DNA of 64,000 nucleotides from Coriobacteriaceae bacterium (GTDB taxonomy: Bacteria; Actinomycetota; Coriobacteriia; Coriobacteriales; Coriobacteriaceae), in contig DAJPGB010000001.1 in NCBI GenBank assembly GCA_025992855.1, forward strand, positions 496,001 to 560,000, given 5' to 3'. The notes under the pieces were generated by a model that was not told the DNA's origin, did not search any database, and saw only the letters and a program-made list of their open reading frames with translations. Positions 35,961 to 44,790 of this stretch are shown in pieces (the first letter of the stretch is position 1; each line of letters starts with the position of its first letter). Made by a program: the position numbers and the translations under genes.

Positions 35961-37433
35961 ATGATCGGCAGTATTTCCGAAATGCCTATTACGGATGAGA
36001 GCTATCCGTTTTCGAGTGCGGAGCGCTACTGTCATCTAAGCGCGGAGGGCTACGCCGAGCGCGAGTATCGCATCGACGGTACCGCCAACGTGTACCGCAC
36101 GGTCGATGAAGATGGCGGCGTCGAAGTCATGACGGCCGATGCCCCGTACTCCAACCGCATCGTCGTGCGCGCTCCCAAGGACCTGTCCCAAGCGAGCGGC
36201 AATGTGGTCGTCGAGATCATCAACCCCACGTCGTTTATGGAAATCGAGCACATGTGGATTCTGGGTCACGGTGAGTTTGTGCGCTCCGGCGATATCTATG
36301 TGGGCATTACCAGCAAGCCCAACACCATCGCCAAGCTCAAGGAGTTCAACCCCGACCGCTATGCCTTTATGAGTTGGGCGAACCCGACTCCCGAGCGACC
36401 CTTCGACTATGATCCGGCCGAGCTCGAGCGCGGCGGCGCACTTCCCGACATGGACATCTCCTACGAGACGGGTCTGTTTTGGGATATGCTGACCGATCTT
36501 GCGTGGCTCCTGCGCGAGGACTCCGACCCCAACCCGATCCGCGATTATCCGCACCAGGCGATCTGCCTTACGGGATGGTCCCAGTCAGGCGCCTATCTGT
36601 TCCGCTACCTCAACAGCTTTGCCTATCGCGAGGAGGTGCGCCGCGACGGCCGCGTGTTTGACGGCTATCTGTCCGGCGGCGGCATCCATTCGCTGTGCAC
36701 TCCCGTCAACCAGTATGAGTGCTGCCGGGACTATGCGCATCACCTGATGCGCGTGGAGCACGTCGAGGAGCCGTTCATCGCCCTTCAGACCGAAAGCGAG
36801 AACGGTCGCTTTGAGAGTTGGCGCACGCTTATGCCCGATAGCGATGCCCCCGATTTTAAGTACCGGCTGTACGAGGTGACGGGCGCCTCCCACGATACGC
36901 AGTGGAGCTATGTCGACTATTACCAGGACGACGAGGATCTTAAGCGTATCGACCACCTGCCGGTGTATGTCGGCAAGCATGCCGAGGCAAACGCCTATCC
37001 GTCGCAGTATCTCTTCCACGCTGCCTTCCGCAACCTGTTCCGTTGGGTCCGCACCGGCGCCGCGCCGGCAACGTGCCCGCACATTGAGCTGGATGCAAAC
37101 GGCGAGAACGTAAAGGATGCCCTGGGCAACACCAAGGGCGGTCTTCGCACCTGCCTGCTCGAGCATCCGTTTGCCCGTTACTCCAACACGAGCCTGGTCG
37201 AGCCGGGTCAGGGCACGGTCGATAAGACGAGCGACAAGGATGGGCTGTTTGGCCACATGGAGTCGTTCTCGGCATCGATGCTCAAGGAGCTGTACGGATC
37301 GCTCGAAAACTACCGCGCCCTGTGCGAGCGCGATACGGCGATTGAGGTGTCGCAAGGCTTTGTCTGTGCCGAAGACGCCCGGGCGATCGTTGACTTTGCC
37401 GTGAGGTCCGCGAGCGAGCGGGGACTGAACTAG
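35961..37433 (+). CDS. Alpha/beta hydrolase domain protein (Abhydrolase_10-like)
   Basis: 490 residues from the ATG at 35961 behind GGGGGA. No signal peptide, so cytosolic. The nucleophile elbow is GWSQSG (205-210, Ser207 most likely), followed by GYLSGGGIHS. A late His in GASHDTQW (about 312-319) suits the triad. It resembles the large alpha/beta-hydrolase-domain family of putative esterases. As first gene of the sugar operon it may remove acyl groups from an imported plant glycoside; that role is inference from context. Confidence 0.7.
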   Translation: MIGSISEMPITDESYPFSSAERYCHLSAEGYAEREYRIDGTANVYRTVDEDGGVEVMTADAPYSNRIVVRAPKDLSQASGNVVVEIINPTSFMEIEHMWILGHGEFVRSGDIYVGITSKPNTIAKLKEFNPDRYAFMSWANPTPERPFDYDPAELERGGALPDMDISYETGLFWDMLTDLAWLLREDSDPNPIRDYPHQAICLTGWSQSGAYLFRYLNSFAYREEVRRDGRVFDGYLSGGGIHSLCTPVNQYECCRDYAHHLMRVEHVEEPFIALQTESENGRFESWRTLMPDSDAPDFKYRLYEVTGASHDTQWSYVDYYQDDEDLKRIDHLPVYVGKHAEANAYPSQYLFHAAFRNLFRWVRTGAAPATCPHIELDANGENVKDALGNTKGGLRTCLLEHPFARYSNTSLVEPGQGTVDKTSDKDGLFGHMESFSASMLKELYGSLENYRALCERDTAIEVSQGFVCAEDARAIVDFAVRSASERGLN

Positions 37434-37462
37434 TAGGTATTAAGACCGGAGAGGGGTCTGTA

Positions 37463-39085
37463 ATGGATACGACGTTGAACCAAGACGCTGTCGCCGAGAT
37501 CTGGCGTCCGGTCGTTCTGACGTTTGAGAGCGCCTGTTCGTTCGACAACCCGTTTTTGGATGTTGAGATTTGGGCGGAGTTTGTCGGTCCGAGCGGCAGG
37601 GTGATCCGCCGCGAGGCCTACTGGGACGGCGACCGCACCTACCGCGTCTCGTTTGCCCCGACCGAGCTCGGCGCTTGGAACTATGGTATCGAGGCTCCCG
37701 AGCAGACCGGTCTTAATGGCTGTGCGGGCAGCGTCGAGGCTGTACCGTACACGGGCGACCTCGACCTGTATCGCCACGGCTTTATCCGCGTCGCGGACAA
37801 CCCGCACCTATTTGCCTATTCGGATGGCACGCCGTTTTTTTGGCTCGGCGACACCCACTGGGAATTTGCCTACCGCGAGAGCTGGGACAAGTCGAACCAC
37901 CCTGGCATGACGAGTCAGTTCCGCGGCATGGTCGACCTGCGTGCCAAGCAGGGATTTACCGTCTACCAGACCAACTTGCGCTCCGACATGGGCGCAGATG
38001 GTCGCTACTGGATTGACGGCGGTATGCCCAAGGGCGTAGAGGATCTGCCCAATGTCGCTTTCTACCGGCAGGAGCTTGATCGCCGCATGGCCTATGTCGC
38101 CGATGCCGGTTTGGTCAACGCGCTTGGCCAGGCATGGGCGTTTTCTATTCGCGGCGATCGTGGCGTGGAGCATCAAAAGCACCTTGCCCGCTATCTGGTG
38201 GCGCGCTATGGCGCATATCCGATGGTTTGGACGCTTGCCGGCGAGGTTGCCGGGTATGGCAAAGAAGATCGAGCCGCTTTGATCGACGGATGGCGTGAGG
38301 TCGCCTTGGAAATCGAGGCCCGCGACGGCTATGGCCACCTGGCTACGGCGCACTATACCAACGAGCGCCCCTTTGCCGATTACTACCAGGACGAGGCTTG
38401 GATGGACTTTACGCTCAACCAGGCCGGTCATGGCGATTACCTGATCAAGGCGAGCGACTACTTTGACTATCTGGCAGCTCATGACGACAAGCCCTTCGTC
38501 GAGGGCGAGGCGCTCTACGAGTTTTGCTCGACGCTCGAGGAAATGGGTACGCGCCTGTGCACCGCAGACATGTTGCGTCGCGTGGCGTATATCTGCATGC
38601 AGGCGGGCGGCGCCGGCTATACCTACGGAGCCCAGGGCATCTGGGACAACGTGTGGGAAAGTCCCGAGGAGCTCGATCCCTTTATGGCGATCTTCAACCG
38701 CTTTGGCATTACGTGGGCCCAGGCGGTAGACGGAGAGGGTGCAGTCCAGATGGGCTATATGCGCTCCTTCTACGAAGAAAATCACTTCTGGGAGCTCGCT
38801 CCCTACGAAACGACCGATGCGGGCAACCTGTTTGCCAACAAGGCTCCGCTGGCAACCGCCAACCGAGACCTTTCGCGCATCGTCGCGTACTTTGGCGATA
38901 CCGTGCGCCGAAAGCTTGCTATCGAGGGCGTGCCGACGGGCGCTGCCTATGCAAGCCGATGGTTTAACCCCCGCACGGGCGCATACCGTGACGGCGAGAA
39001 CGTCTCTGTCGTCACGGACAGCATCACACTGCCTGACAAACCCGAGGTTGGGGATTGGCTCCTCGTCCTCGAGCTCAAGGCATAA
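37463..39085 (+). CDS. DUF5060/DUF4038 apiosidase-like glycoside hydrolase
   Basis: 540 residues, no signal peptide. An N-terminal DUF5060 beta-sandwich (about 8-90, EIWRPVVLTFESACSFDNPFLD) is followed by a TIM barrel of the DUF4038 apiosidase-like type (about 110-450, FFWLGDTHWE). Candidate catalytic acids are E261 in WTLAGE and E347/E349/E353 in FVEGEALYE. A C-terminal beta domain follows. The family contains GH140 apiosidases, which release D-apiose from rhamnogalacturonan II (family knowledge). An intracellular location behind a PTS suggests small glycosides as substrate. Confidence 0.75.
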   Translation: MDTTLNQDAVAEIWRPVVLTFESACSFDNPFLDVEIWAEFVGPSGRVIRREAYWDGDRTYRVSFAPTELGAWNYGIEAPEQTGLNGCAGSVEAVPYTGDLDLYRHGFIRVADNPHLFAYSDGTPFFWLGDTHWEFAYRESWDKSNHPGMTSQFRGMVDLRAKQGFTVYQTNLRSDMGADGRYWIDGGMPKGVEDLPNVAFYRQELDRRMAYVADAGLVNALGQAWAFSIRGDRGVEHQKHLARYLVARYGAYPMVWTLAGEVAGYGKEDRAALIDGWREVALEIEARDGYGHLATAHYTNERPFADYYQDEAWMDFTLNQAGHGDYLIKASDYFDYLAAHDDKPFVEGEALYEFCSTLEEMGTRLCTADMLRRVAYICMQAGGAGYTYGAQGIWDNVWESPEELDPFMAIFNRFGITWAQAVDGEGAVQMGYMRSFYEENHFWELAPYETTDAGNLFANKAPLATANRDLSRIVAYFGDTVRRKLAIEGVPTGAAYASRWFNPRTGAYRDGENVSVVTDSITLPDKPEVGDWLLVLELKA

Positions 39086-39179
39086 CCATATTTCCCTTGG
39101 TCATAGGCGGGAAAGAGTCGGCCGCAATTTCCCGCTTGACAGCTAGATGAATCGTTTAGAGAGGATCAGTGAACACGAA

Positions 39180-40451
39180 ATGAGCGTTCTCGATTCGATG
39201 CAGGGCTTCCTCGAGAAGCACGTGGGCCCCATTGCCCACAAAGTGAGCAGCTTTAAGGGCGTAAAGGGCCTTATGTCCGGCATGATGGCGACCATGCCCG
39301 TTACGCTGGGCGTGGCGCTGCTCTCCATCATCAACGGACTGCCGATCCCGCCGCTGCAGGCGTTCCTTACCGGCACTGGCATGTCGGCGACGATTGCCGA
39401 TGTGTTGGTCGTCACCATGAACCTCGGTGCCATCTACATGTGCGCTTCGGTTTCGTACTCCTACGGCAAGGTGCTTGAGAACAAGGGCCTTACGACGACG
39501 GTTGCGTCCATTGGCGTTCTGCTCCTGCTGATCCCGCTGGGCCATGCCGAGGACGGCTCGACCTTCATCACCACCCGTTACCTGGGCAGCTCGGGTCTGT
39601 TCGTGGCCCTACTCGTGGCGCTGATCGTGCCGAAGGCGCTCAACTTCCTTATGAAGCATATCGCCATTCCCATGCCCGATTCCGTTCCGCAGTTCGTCAA
39701 CGACTCGCTGTCCCCGATGTTCTGCGCCATCGTCATCTTTACCTCGGCCGCGCTGCTTAAGTGGGGCATGGGCCTGACGAGCTACGGCGATGTCTTTAAC
39801 CTCATCAACTCCACCATTGCGGTGCCCGTTATGTTCCTGGGCTCCAGCCCGTGGGCCGTCGTCGTCTACTTTATCCTGTGCAACCTGCTGTTCTTCTTTG
39901 GTGTACATCCCAGCGTCCTGATGAGCGTGTACATGCCGGTCGTCTCGACGTGCGCTCTGGCCAACGTCGAGGCATACCTTGCCGGCCAGCCGCTTCCGTA
40001 TTTGCCGTTCATCGTTATGTTCTCCGTGGGTTCTGTTGACGCCCTGGGCATGGAGCTTGCACTGCTCACGGCCAAGTCCGAGCGCTACAAGACGCTTTCC
40101 AAGGTCGCTCTGGTGCCTGCCATCTTCAACATCTCCGAGCCCATCATCTTTGGTACGCCCGTCGCCATGAACCCCTATATGTTCATCCCCTACATCCTGC
40201 TCAAGCCGGTTGCATGCGCCGTTGCCGCCATTGGCCTGCTGCTGGGTCTTGGCAACGCGTATAACCCGACGGTCAATATGCCGTTCGTCGTGCCGCTGCC
40301 CATCACCGACTTCTTCATCGGCGGTCCTGGTCTGGTTGTCATTGTCTGCGCTGCGATTCTCGCCGTTGCCCTGCTGTTCATCCCGTTTGTCAAGATGGCC
40401 GACAAGGAGGCCCTCGAGGAGGAGGCCGCCGCAAAGGCTTCTGCCGAGTAG
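39180..40451 (+). CDS. PTS transporter subunit IIC, lactose/cellobiose family
   Basis: 423 residues from the ATG at 39180, which aligns with the usual MSxxDxxQxFLEKHVxPIA opening; an ATG at 39147 is possible. About ten helices form the EIIC channel. The NISEPIIFGTPVAMNP motif (about 325-340) is the signature around the substrate-binding glutamate. It imports a sugar with concomitant phosphorylation, using the separate IIB and IIA proteins downstream. The substrate is probably a beta-linked disaccharide or glycoside, judging by family and neighbours. Confidence 0.9.
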   Translation: MSVLDSMQGFLEKHVGPIAHKVSSFKGVKGLMSGMMATMPVTLGVALLSIINGLPIPPLQAFLTGTGMSATIADVLVVTMNLGAIYMCASVSYSYGKVLENKGLTTTVASIGVLLLLIPLGHAEDGSTFITTRYLGSSGLFVALLVALIVPKALNFLMKHIAIPMPDSVPQFVNDSLSPMFCAIVIFTSAALLKWGMGLTSYGDVFNLINSTIAVPVMFLGSSPWAVVVYFILCNLLFFFGVHPSVLMSVYMPVVSTCALANVEAYLAGQPLPYLPFIVMFSVGSVDALGMELALLTAKSERYKTLSKVALVPAIFNISEPIIFGTPVAMNPYMFIPYILLKPVACAVAAIGLLLGLGNAYNPTVNMPFVVPLPITDFFIGGPGLVVIVCAAILAVALLFIPFVKMADKEALEEEAAAKASAE

Positions 40452-40541
40452 GTCATTGTCCGTAAGTTCGTAGGTTCGGCCGATCGCGTTGATTGCCGAA
40501 ACATATAAGTCCCTGTGAGGGGTTACAGGAAAGGAACTGCA

Positions 40542-40844
40542 ATGAAAAACATCGTTCTTATGTGCGCCGGTGGCATGTCCACGAGCATCATCATGAAGAA
40601 CATCAAGAAGGCTGCCGACGCCGAGGGCTTGGAGTGCGAGGTCTCCGCCCACGCCGTCAGCGAGGCTGCCACCATCGGACGCAATGCCGACTGCATCCTG
40701 CTTGGGCCGCAGGTTGGCTATGCCAAGGACGAGGTTTCTGCCGCATGCCCCGAGGTACCGGTCGGCGTGATCCCCATGGCCATCTACGGCATGATGGACG
40801 GCGCCAAGGCTCTGGCCCAGGCCAAGGAACTGATGGGACTGTAG
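40542..40844 (+). CDS. PTS subunit IIB, lactose/cellobiose family
   Basis: 100 residues. The active-site loop MCAGGMSTS near the N-terminus carries the phosphorylated cysteine (Cys8). AGGAAAGG lies 6-13 nt upstream. It hands the phosphoryl group from IIA to the incoming sugar at IIC. The IIA gene starts 2 nt after its stop. Confidence 0.92.
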   Translation: MKNIVLMCAGGMSTSIIMKNIKKAADAEGLECEVSAHAVSEAATIGRNADCILLGPQVGYAKDEVSAACPEVPVGVIPMAIYGMMDGAKALAQAKELMGL

Positions 40845-40846
40845 GT

Positions 40847-41164
40847 ATGACGGCAGAAGAGATTCAGCTTCAGAGCTTTCAGATCATTGCAGGCGTCGGT
40901 TGCGCGCGCAGCTGCTACATCGATGCGATTCACCTAGCTCGTGATGGCAAGTTCGAAGAGGCCGAGGCGAAGATCGCCGAGGGCCAGCAGCACTATGCCG
41001 AGGGTCACGCGGCTCACGGTGGCCTTGTCCAGCAGACTGCAGCTGGCGAGAACCTGAGCATCGATCTTTTGGTTGTCCATGCCGAGGATCAGCTTATGAG
41101 TGCCGAGGGCTTTGGCATCCTTGCCAAGGAGTTCGTGGACGTCTATCGCAAGATGGGCGCGTAA
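40847..41164 (+). CDS. PTS subunit IIA, lactose/cellobiose family
   Basis: 105 residues, all-helical. HAAHGGLVQQ (about 54-63) holds the phosphoacceptor histidine region and LLVVHAEDQLMSA the conserved second histidine of the LacF/CelC family. It starts 2 nt after the IIB stop, so coupling is likely. The longer open frame starting before IIB is spurious. Confidence 0.9.
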   Translation: MTAEEIQLQSFQIIAGVGCARSCYIDAIHLARDGKFEEAEAKIAEGQQHYAEGHAAHGGLVQQTAAGENLSIDLLVVHAEDQLMSAEGFGILAKEFVDVYRKMGA

Positions 41165-41254
41165 CCACGGGCCTTGCAGCCAGATTACCCCCGCGGGCGG
41201 TGTGCTCGCGGGAATAGGGCGGTATTGATTTCGCGTACATACATATGCGGATAG

Positions 41255-41281
41255 AGAGGGTCCTTCGGGGCCCTCTTTTTG
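41255..41281 (+). terminator. Rho-independent terminator after PTS IIA
   Basis: AGAGGGTCC-TTCG-GGGCCCTCT (stem with one G-T pair, UUCG tetraloop) followed by TTTTTG. Confidence 0.85.
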
Positions 41282-41303
41282 TTCCCCTTGTATGTTCAGT
41301 TTG

Positions 41304-41420
41304 TTTACATACCGTTTAGGCTGATTTATCTACCGTCTACGGGTATTTCGCGCTAAACTTCTAAACAGAAGAGTAAAACATTTAGTAAACAGAACAAAAC
41401 GAAACACGCGTCTGTTTACT
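41304..41420 (+). promoter_or_regulatory. Promoter and operators of the isomerase operon
   Basis: TTTACA (41304-41309) and TATCTA (41327-41332) have 17-nt spacing. Downstream lie AAACATTTAGTAAAC (41376-41390) and an inverted GTTTACT (41414-41420), well placed for repression by a LacI protein. Confidence 0.5.
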
Positions 41421-41445
41421 GAACACGTATTAGGGGAGGACGTAC

Positions 41446-42846
41446 ATGGATAAGATCAAGCTCGGCTTTGTGCCCACGCGCCGCAGCATCTTTAGCGCGC
41501 CGGACGCGATCAAGTATCGCGGCCTTACGGCTGATCGCCTGCGCGAGATCGGCGTCGACATCGTGGATATCGACGACATCAACGACGAGGGCCTGCTGTT
41601 CGACGACAGCCATATCGCGCCTATCGTCGAGAAGTTCCGCGCCGAGGGCGTCGATGGCATCATGCTCTGCCACGCCAACTTTGGTACCGAGTATGTTTGC
41701 GCCCGCCTTGCCCGCGAGCTCGGCCTGCCCGTGCTGCTGTGGGGTCCGCGCGACGAGCGCCCCGAGCCCGACGGCACCCGTCTGCGCGATAGCCAGTGCG
41801 GCCTGTTCGCCACCGGCAAGGTCCTGCGTCGCTTCCAGGTTCCCTTCACCTACATGACCAACTGCCGTCTGACCGATCCCGAGTTCGAGCGCGGTGTCTG
41901 GGACTTTTTGGCCGTGTGCAACGTGGTCAAGACTTTCAAGCACACCCGCATCCTGCAGATGGCCACCCGTCCGTTCGATTTCTGGTCCACCATGTGCAAC
42001 GAGGGCGAGCTGCTCGAGAAGTTCAACATTCAGCTTTCGCCCATCCCCATGACCGAGCTTGTCCAGGCCGTGCGCGACGCCCAGGCCGACGAGCAAGCCA
42101 TGGCAGCTATGCTCGCCCACATTGCCGACAGCTTTGAGATCTGCATCCCCGAGGATAAGGTCCCCGCTGTGGCCGGTCTTGCCATCGCCATGAAGCGCTT
42201 GGTCGAGAAGTACGGCTGCAACGCCGGTGCCATCCAGTGCTGGAACGCCCTGCAGGACGAGCTGGGCATTATGCCCTGCGCCGCCAACGCCATCCTCAAC
42301 GAGATGGGTATCCCCGTCGTCTGCGAGACCGACATCCATGGCGCCATCACAGCGCTGATGGTCGAGGCCGCCGACCTGGGCCGTCACCGCGGCATGTTCG
42401 CCGACTGGACCGTGCGTCATCCCGACAACGAGAACGGCGAGCTGCTGCAGCACTGCGGCCCCTGGCCCTGCAGCTGCGCGGCCGTCAAGCCCAAGCTCAC
42501 TTACCCGCTGGCTTTCGATCACCCCGGCGCGCTGACGGCCGAGGCCAAGCACGGCGGCCTCACCCTTGCCCGCTTTGACGGCGACAACGGCGAGTACTCG
42601 CTGCTGCTGGGCAACGCCCGCGGCATCGACGGCCCGGCCGGCATGGGCACCTACCTGTGGGTCGAGGTCGAAAACCTCAAGCGCCTCGAGGCCAAGATCG
42701 TCGAGGGTCCCTACATCCACCACTGTGTCGCCATCCACGCCAACGTGGTGCCGGTGCTCTACGAGGCGTGCAAGTACATCGGCATTGCCCCCGACTTATA
42801 CGACCCGATTGAAGAAGACGTCAAAGCTTACCTGCGAGGAGAGTAG
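41446..42846 (+). CDS. L-fucose/L-arabinose isomerase-family sugar isomerase
   Basis: 466 residues. It has the N-terminal Rossmann-like domains and C-terminal catalytic domain of the FucI/AraA superfamily. A CETDIHGA segment (E294, D296, H298) and a later HPG/HCG histidine region could supply the Mn2+ ligands. It is shorter than E. coli FucI (about 590 residues) and resembles the FucI-like proteins of Firmicutes and Actinobacteria. It interconverts an aldose and a ketose in the cytosol. With split transketolase and an FGGY kinase downstream, D-apiose to apulose is an attractive but unproven reaction. L-fucose or D-arabinose are alternatives. Confidence 0.75.
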   Translation: MDKIKLGFVPTRRSIFSAPDAIKYRGLTADRLREIGVDIVDIDDINDEGLLFDDSHIAPIVEKFRAEGVDGIMLCHANFGTEYVCARLARELGLPVLLWGPRDERPEPDGTRLRDSQCGLFATGKVLRRFQVPFTYMTNCRLTDPEFERGVWDFLAVCNVVKTFKHTRILQMATRPFDFWSTMCNEGELLEKFNIQLSPIPMTELVQAVRDAQADEQAMAAMLAHIADSFEICIPEDKVPAVAGLAIAMKRLVEKYGCNAGAIQCWNALQDELGIMPCAANAILNEMGIPVVCETDIHGAITALMVEAADLGRHRGMFADWTVRHPDNENGELLQHCGPWPCSCAAVKPKLTYPLAFDHPGALTAEAKHGGLTLARFDGDNGEYSLLLGNARGIDGPAGMGTYLWVEVENLKRLEAKIVEGPYIHHCVAIHANVVPVLYEACKYIGIAPDLYDPIEEDVKAYLRGE

Positions 42847-42848
42847 AA

Positions 42849-43685
42849 ATGGCAACTATCGAAGAGCTTGAATCCCTGCGTTGGGACCTTCGCCGCGATT
42901 GCGTCGATATCATCATGGCTGGCGCCGGCGGGCACATCGGCGGCGACATGTCGGTCATCGATGCCCTCATGACCCTCTACGCCAACCACCTCAACATTTC
43001 TCCCGAGACCGTCGACGATCCCAACCGCGATCGCTTCGTGCTCTCCAAGGGCCACGCCATGGAGGCCTACTACGCGGTGCTCTGCCACGAGGGCTATCTT
43101 GACCTCGATGACGTCAAGGCCCGCTTCTCCAAGTTCGGCAGCCCCTACATCGGCCACCCCAACAACAAGCTCAAGGGCATCGAGATGAACTCGGGCTCGC
43201 TGGGTCACGGCCTGCCCGTGGCCGTCGGGATGGCGCTTGCCGGCAAGATGGATGGCCGCGACTACCGCGTCTACACCATCATGGGCGACGGCGAGCTTGC
43301 CGAGGGCTCGGTCTGGGAGGGCGCCATGAGCGGCGGCAACTACCAGCTCGATAACCTGTGCGCGCTCGTGGACCGCAACCGCCTGCAGATCAGCGGCAGC
43401 ACCGAGGACGTCATGAAGCAGGATTCGCAGGAGGAGCGCTGGGCCGCCTTCGGTTGGAACGTGCTGTCCATTCCGGGCAACGACGTCCAGGCCATCGACG
43501 CCGCGCTGACGCTGGCCGCCGAGACCAAGGGTAAGCCCACGGTCATCATCCTCAACACGGTGAAGGGCTACGGCTCGCCGGTTATGGAGGACAAGGCCGC
43601 CTGGCATCATCACCTGCCCAACGATGAGGAATATGCCCAGATCATCGCCGATTTCGCTGCCCATAAGGAGGCTATCAATGGCTAA
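42849..43685 (+). CDS. Transketolase, N-terminal (TPP-binding) subunit
   Basis: 278 residues. It has the N-terminal transketolase region only: GHIGGDMS, LSKGHAMEAYYAVL and the TPP/Mg motif GDGELAEGSVWEGAMSG (about 147-163, then N). It must pair with the next gene, whose start overlaps this stop by 8 nt. The two-subunit form is shared by apulose-4-phosphate transketolase AptA/AptB of the apiose pathway and by other archaeal-type transketolases (family knowledge). Confidence 0.88.
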   Translation: MATIEELESLRWDLRRDCVDIIMAGAGGHIGGDMSVIDALMTLYANHLNISPETVDDPNRDRFVLSKGHAMEAYYAVLCHEGYLDLDDVKARFSKFGSPYIGHPNNKLKGIEMNSGSLGHGLPVAVGMALAGKMDGRDYRVYTIMGDGELAEGSVWEGAMSGGNYQLDNLCALVDRNRLQISGSTEDVMKQDSQEERWAAFGWNVLSIPGNDVQAIDAALTLAAETKGKPTVIILNTVKGYGSPVMEDKAAWHHHLPNDEEYAQIIADFAAHKEAING

Positions 43686-44619
43686 CAAGATCGCCAACCG
43701 CAAGGTTATCTGCGACACGCTGCTCGAGGCCGCCGCAACCGATAAAGACATCGTCGTCCTGTGCTCCGACTCCCGCGGCTCCGCGTCGCTCACGCCGTTC
43801 TTCGATCAGTATCCCCAGCAGTCCATTGAGGTCGGCATTGCCGAGCAGGACCTGGTGAGCATCGCCGCCGGCATGGCCTCGTGCGGCAAGAAGACCTGGG
43901 CCGCCTCGCCGGCGTCCTTTGTGACCACGCGTTCGTATGAGCAGTGCAAGGTCGACGTTTCGTACTCCAACACCAACGTCAAGCTCATCGGCATCTCGGG
44001 CGGCGTGTCCTATGGCGCCCTGGGTATGAGCCACCATTCTGCGCAGGATATCGCCGCTATGAGCGCGATTCCCAACATGCGCGTGTATCTGCCGAGCGAC
44101 CGCTTCCAGACCGGCGAGCTTGTGCGCGCCCTGGTAGCCGACAACAAGCCGGCCTACATCCGCGTGGGGCGCAACCCGGTCGAGGACGTGTACACCGAGG
44201 ACGAGTGTCCGTTCCAGATGGATCGCGCCACCTGGGTGCGTCGCGGCACCGATGTGACGATCGTCGCCACCGGCGAGATGGTCCGCCACGCCGTGGACGC
44301 CGCCGATCTGCTGGCCGAGCAGGGAATCTCGGCAACGGTGCTCGACATGTACTGCGTCAAGCCGCTCGACGCCGAGGCCGTGATCGAGGCCGCCGGCGCC
44401 ACGCGCGCCGTCGTGACCGTCGAGGAGCACAGCCCCTTCGGTGGCCTGGGTTCCATGGTTGCGCAGGTCGTGGGCGAGCATTGCCCGCGTCCGGTCAAGT
44501 GCCTGAGCCTGCCCGACGCGCCGGTCATCACCGGTACCTCGCCCGAGGTCTTCGCGCACTACGGCCTCACGGGCGCCGGAATTGCCAAGACGGTTGCCGA
44601 GTTCCTCGGCAACCAGTAG
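43678..44619 (+). CDS. Transketolase, C-terminal (pyrimidine-binding) subunit
   Basis: 313 residues from the ATG at 43678 behind AAGGAG. The pyrimidine domain has the TPP-activating glutamate in VGIAEQDLVSIAAGMA (about 54-69). The C-terminal domain is complete (TVEEHSPFGGLG). It would form the active heteromer with the preceding gene and transfer a two-carbon unit from the phosphorylated ketose, giving pentose-phosphate-pathway products. Confidence 0.88.
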   Translation: MANKIANRKVICDTLLEAAATDKDIVVLCSDSRGSASLTPFFDQYPQQSIEVGIAEQDLVSIAAGMASCGKKTWAASPASFVTTRSYEQCKVDVSYSNTNVKLIGISGGVSYGALGMSHHSAQDIAAMSAIPNMRVYLPSDRFQTGELVRALVADNKPAYIRVGRNPVEDVYTEDECPFQMDRATWVRRGTDVTIVATGEMVRHAVDAADLLAEQGISATVLDMYCVKPLDAEAVIEAAGATRAVVTVEEHSPFGGLGSMVAQVVGEHCPRPVKCLSLPDAPVITGTSPEVFAHYGLTGAGIAKTVAEFLGNQ

Positions 44620-44632
44620 AAACAGGCGCTGC

Positions 44633-44733
44633 GCGGCCGCCAAGCACCGCACCTTGCCGTTCAAACCGTCGCTTGCGTACACAAAGTACGCGGCGCTCCT
44701 CTTTCACGGCAATCTGCGGCACTTGGTGGCCGC
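44633..44733. repeat. Foldback with 28-nt arms between transketolase and kinase genes
   Basis: Bases 44633-44660 pair with 44706-44733 at 22 of 28 positions. A perfect GCGTAC-acaaa-GTACGC hairpin (44675-44691) lies at the tip. It may act as an attenuator before the kinase gene. Confidence 0.55.
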
Positions 44734-44790
44734 TCGCTCCTTGTCCGTCGGGTTTTAGTTTTTGAATCGGTGGGGGAGACAGGAGAGTAC

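Noticed and set aside
41165..41254. Additional small gene between PTS IIA and its terminator
   Set aside because: No start with ribosome site; a short CCCGCG/CGCGGG pair only.
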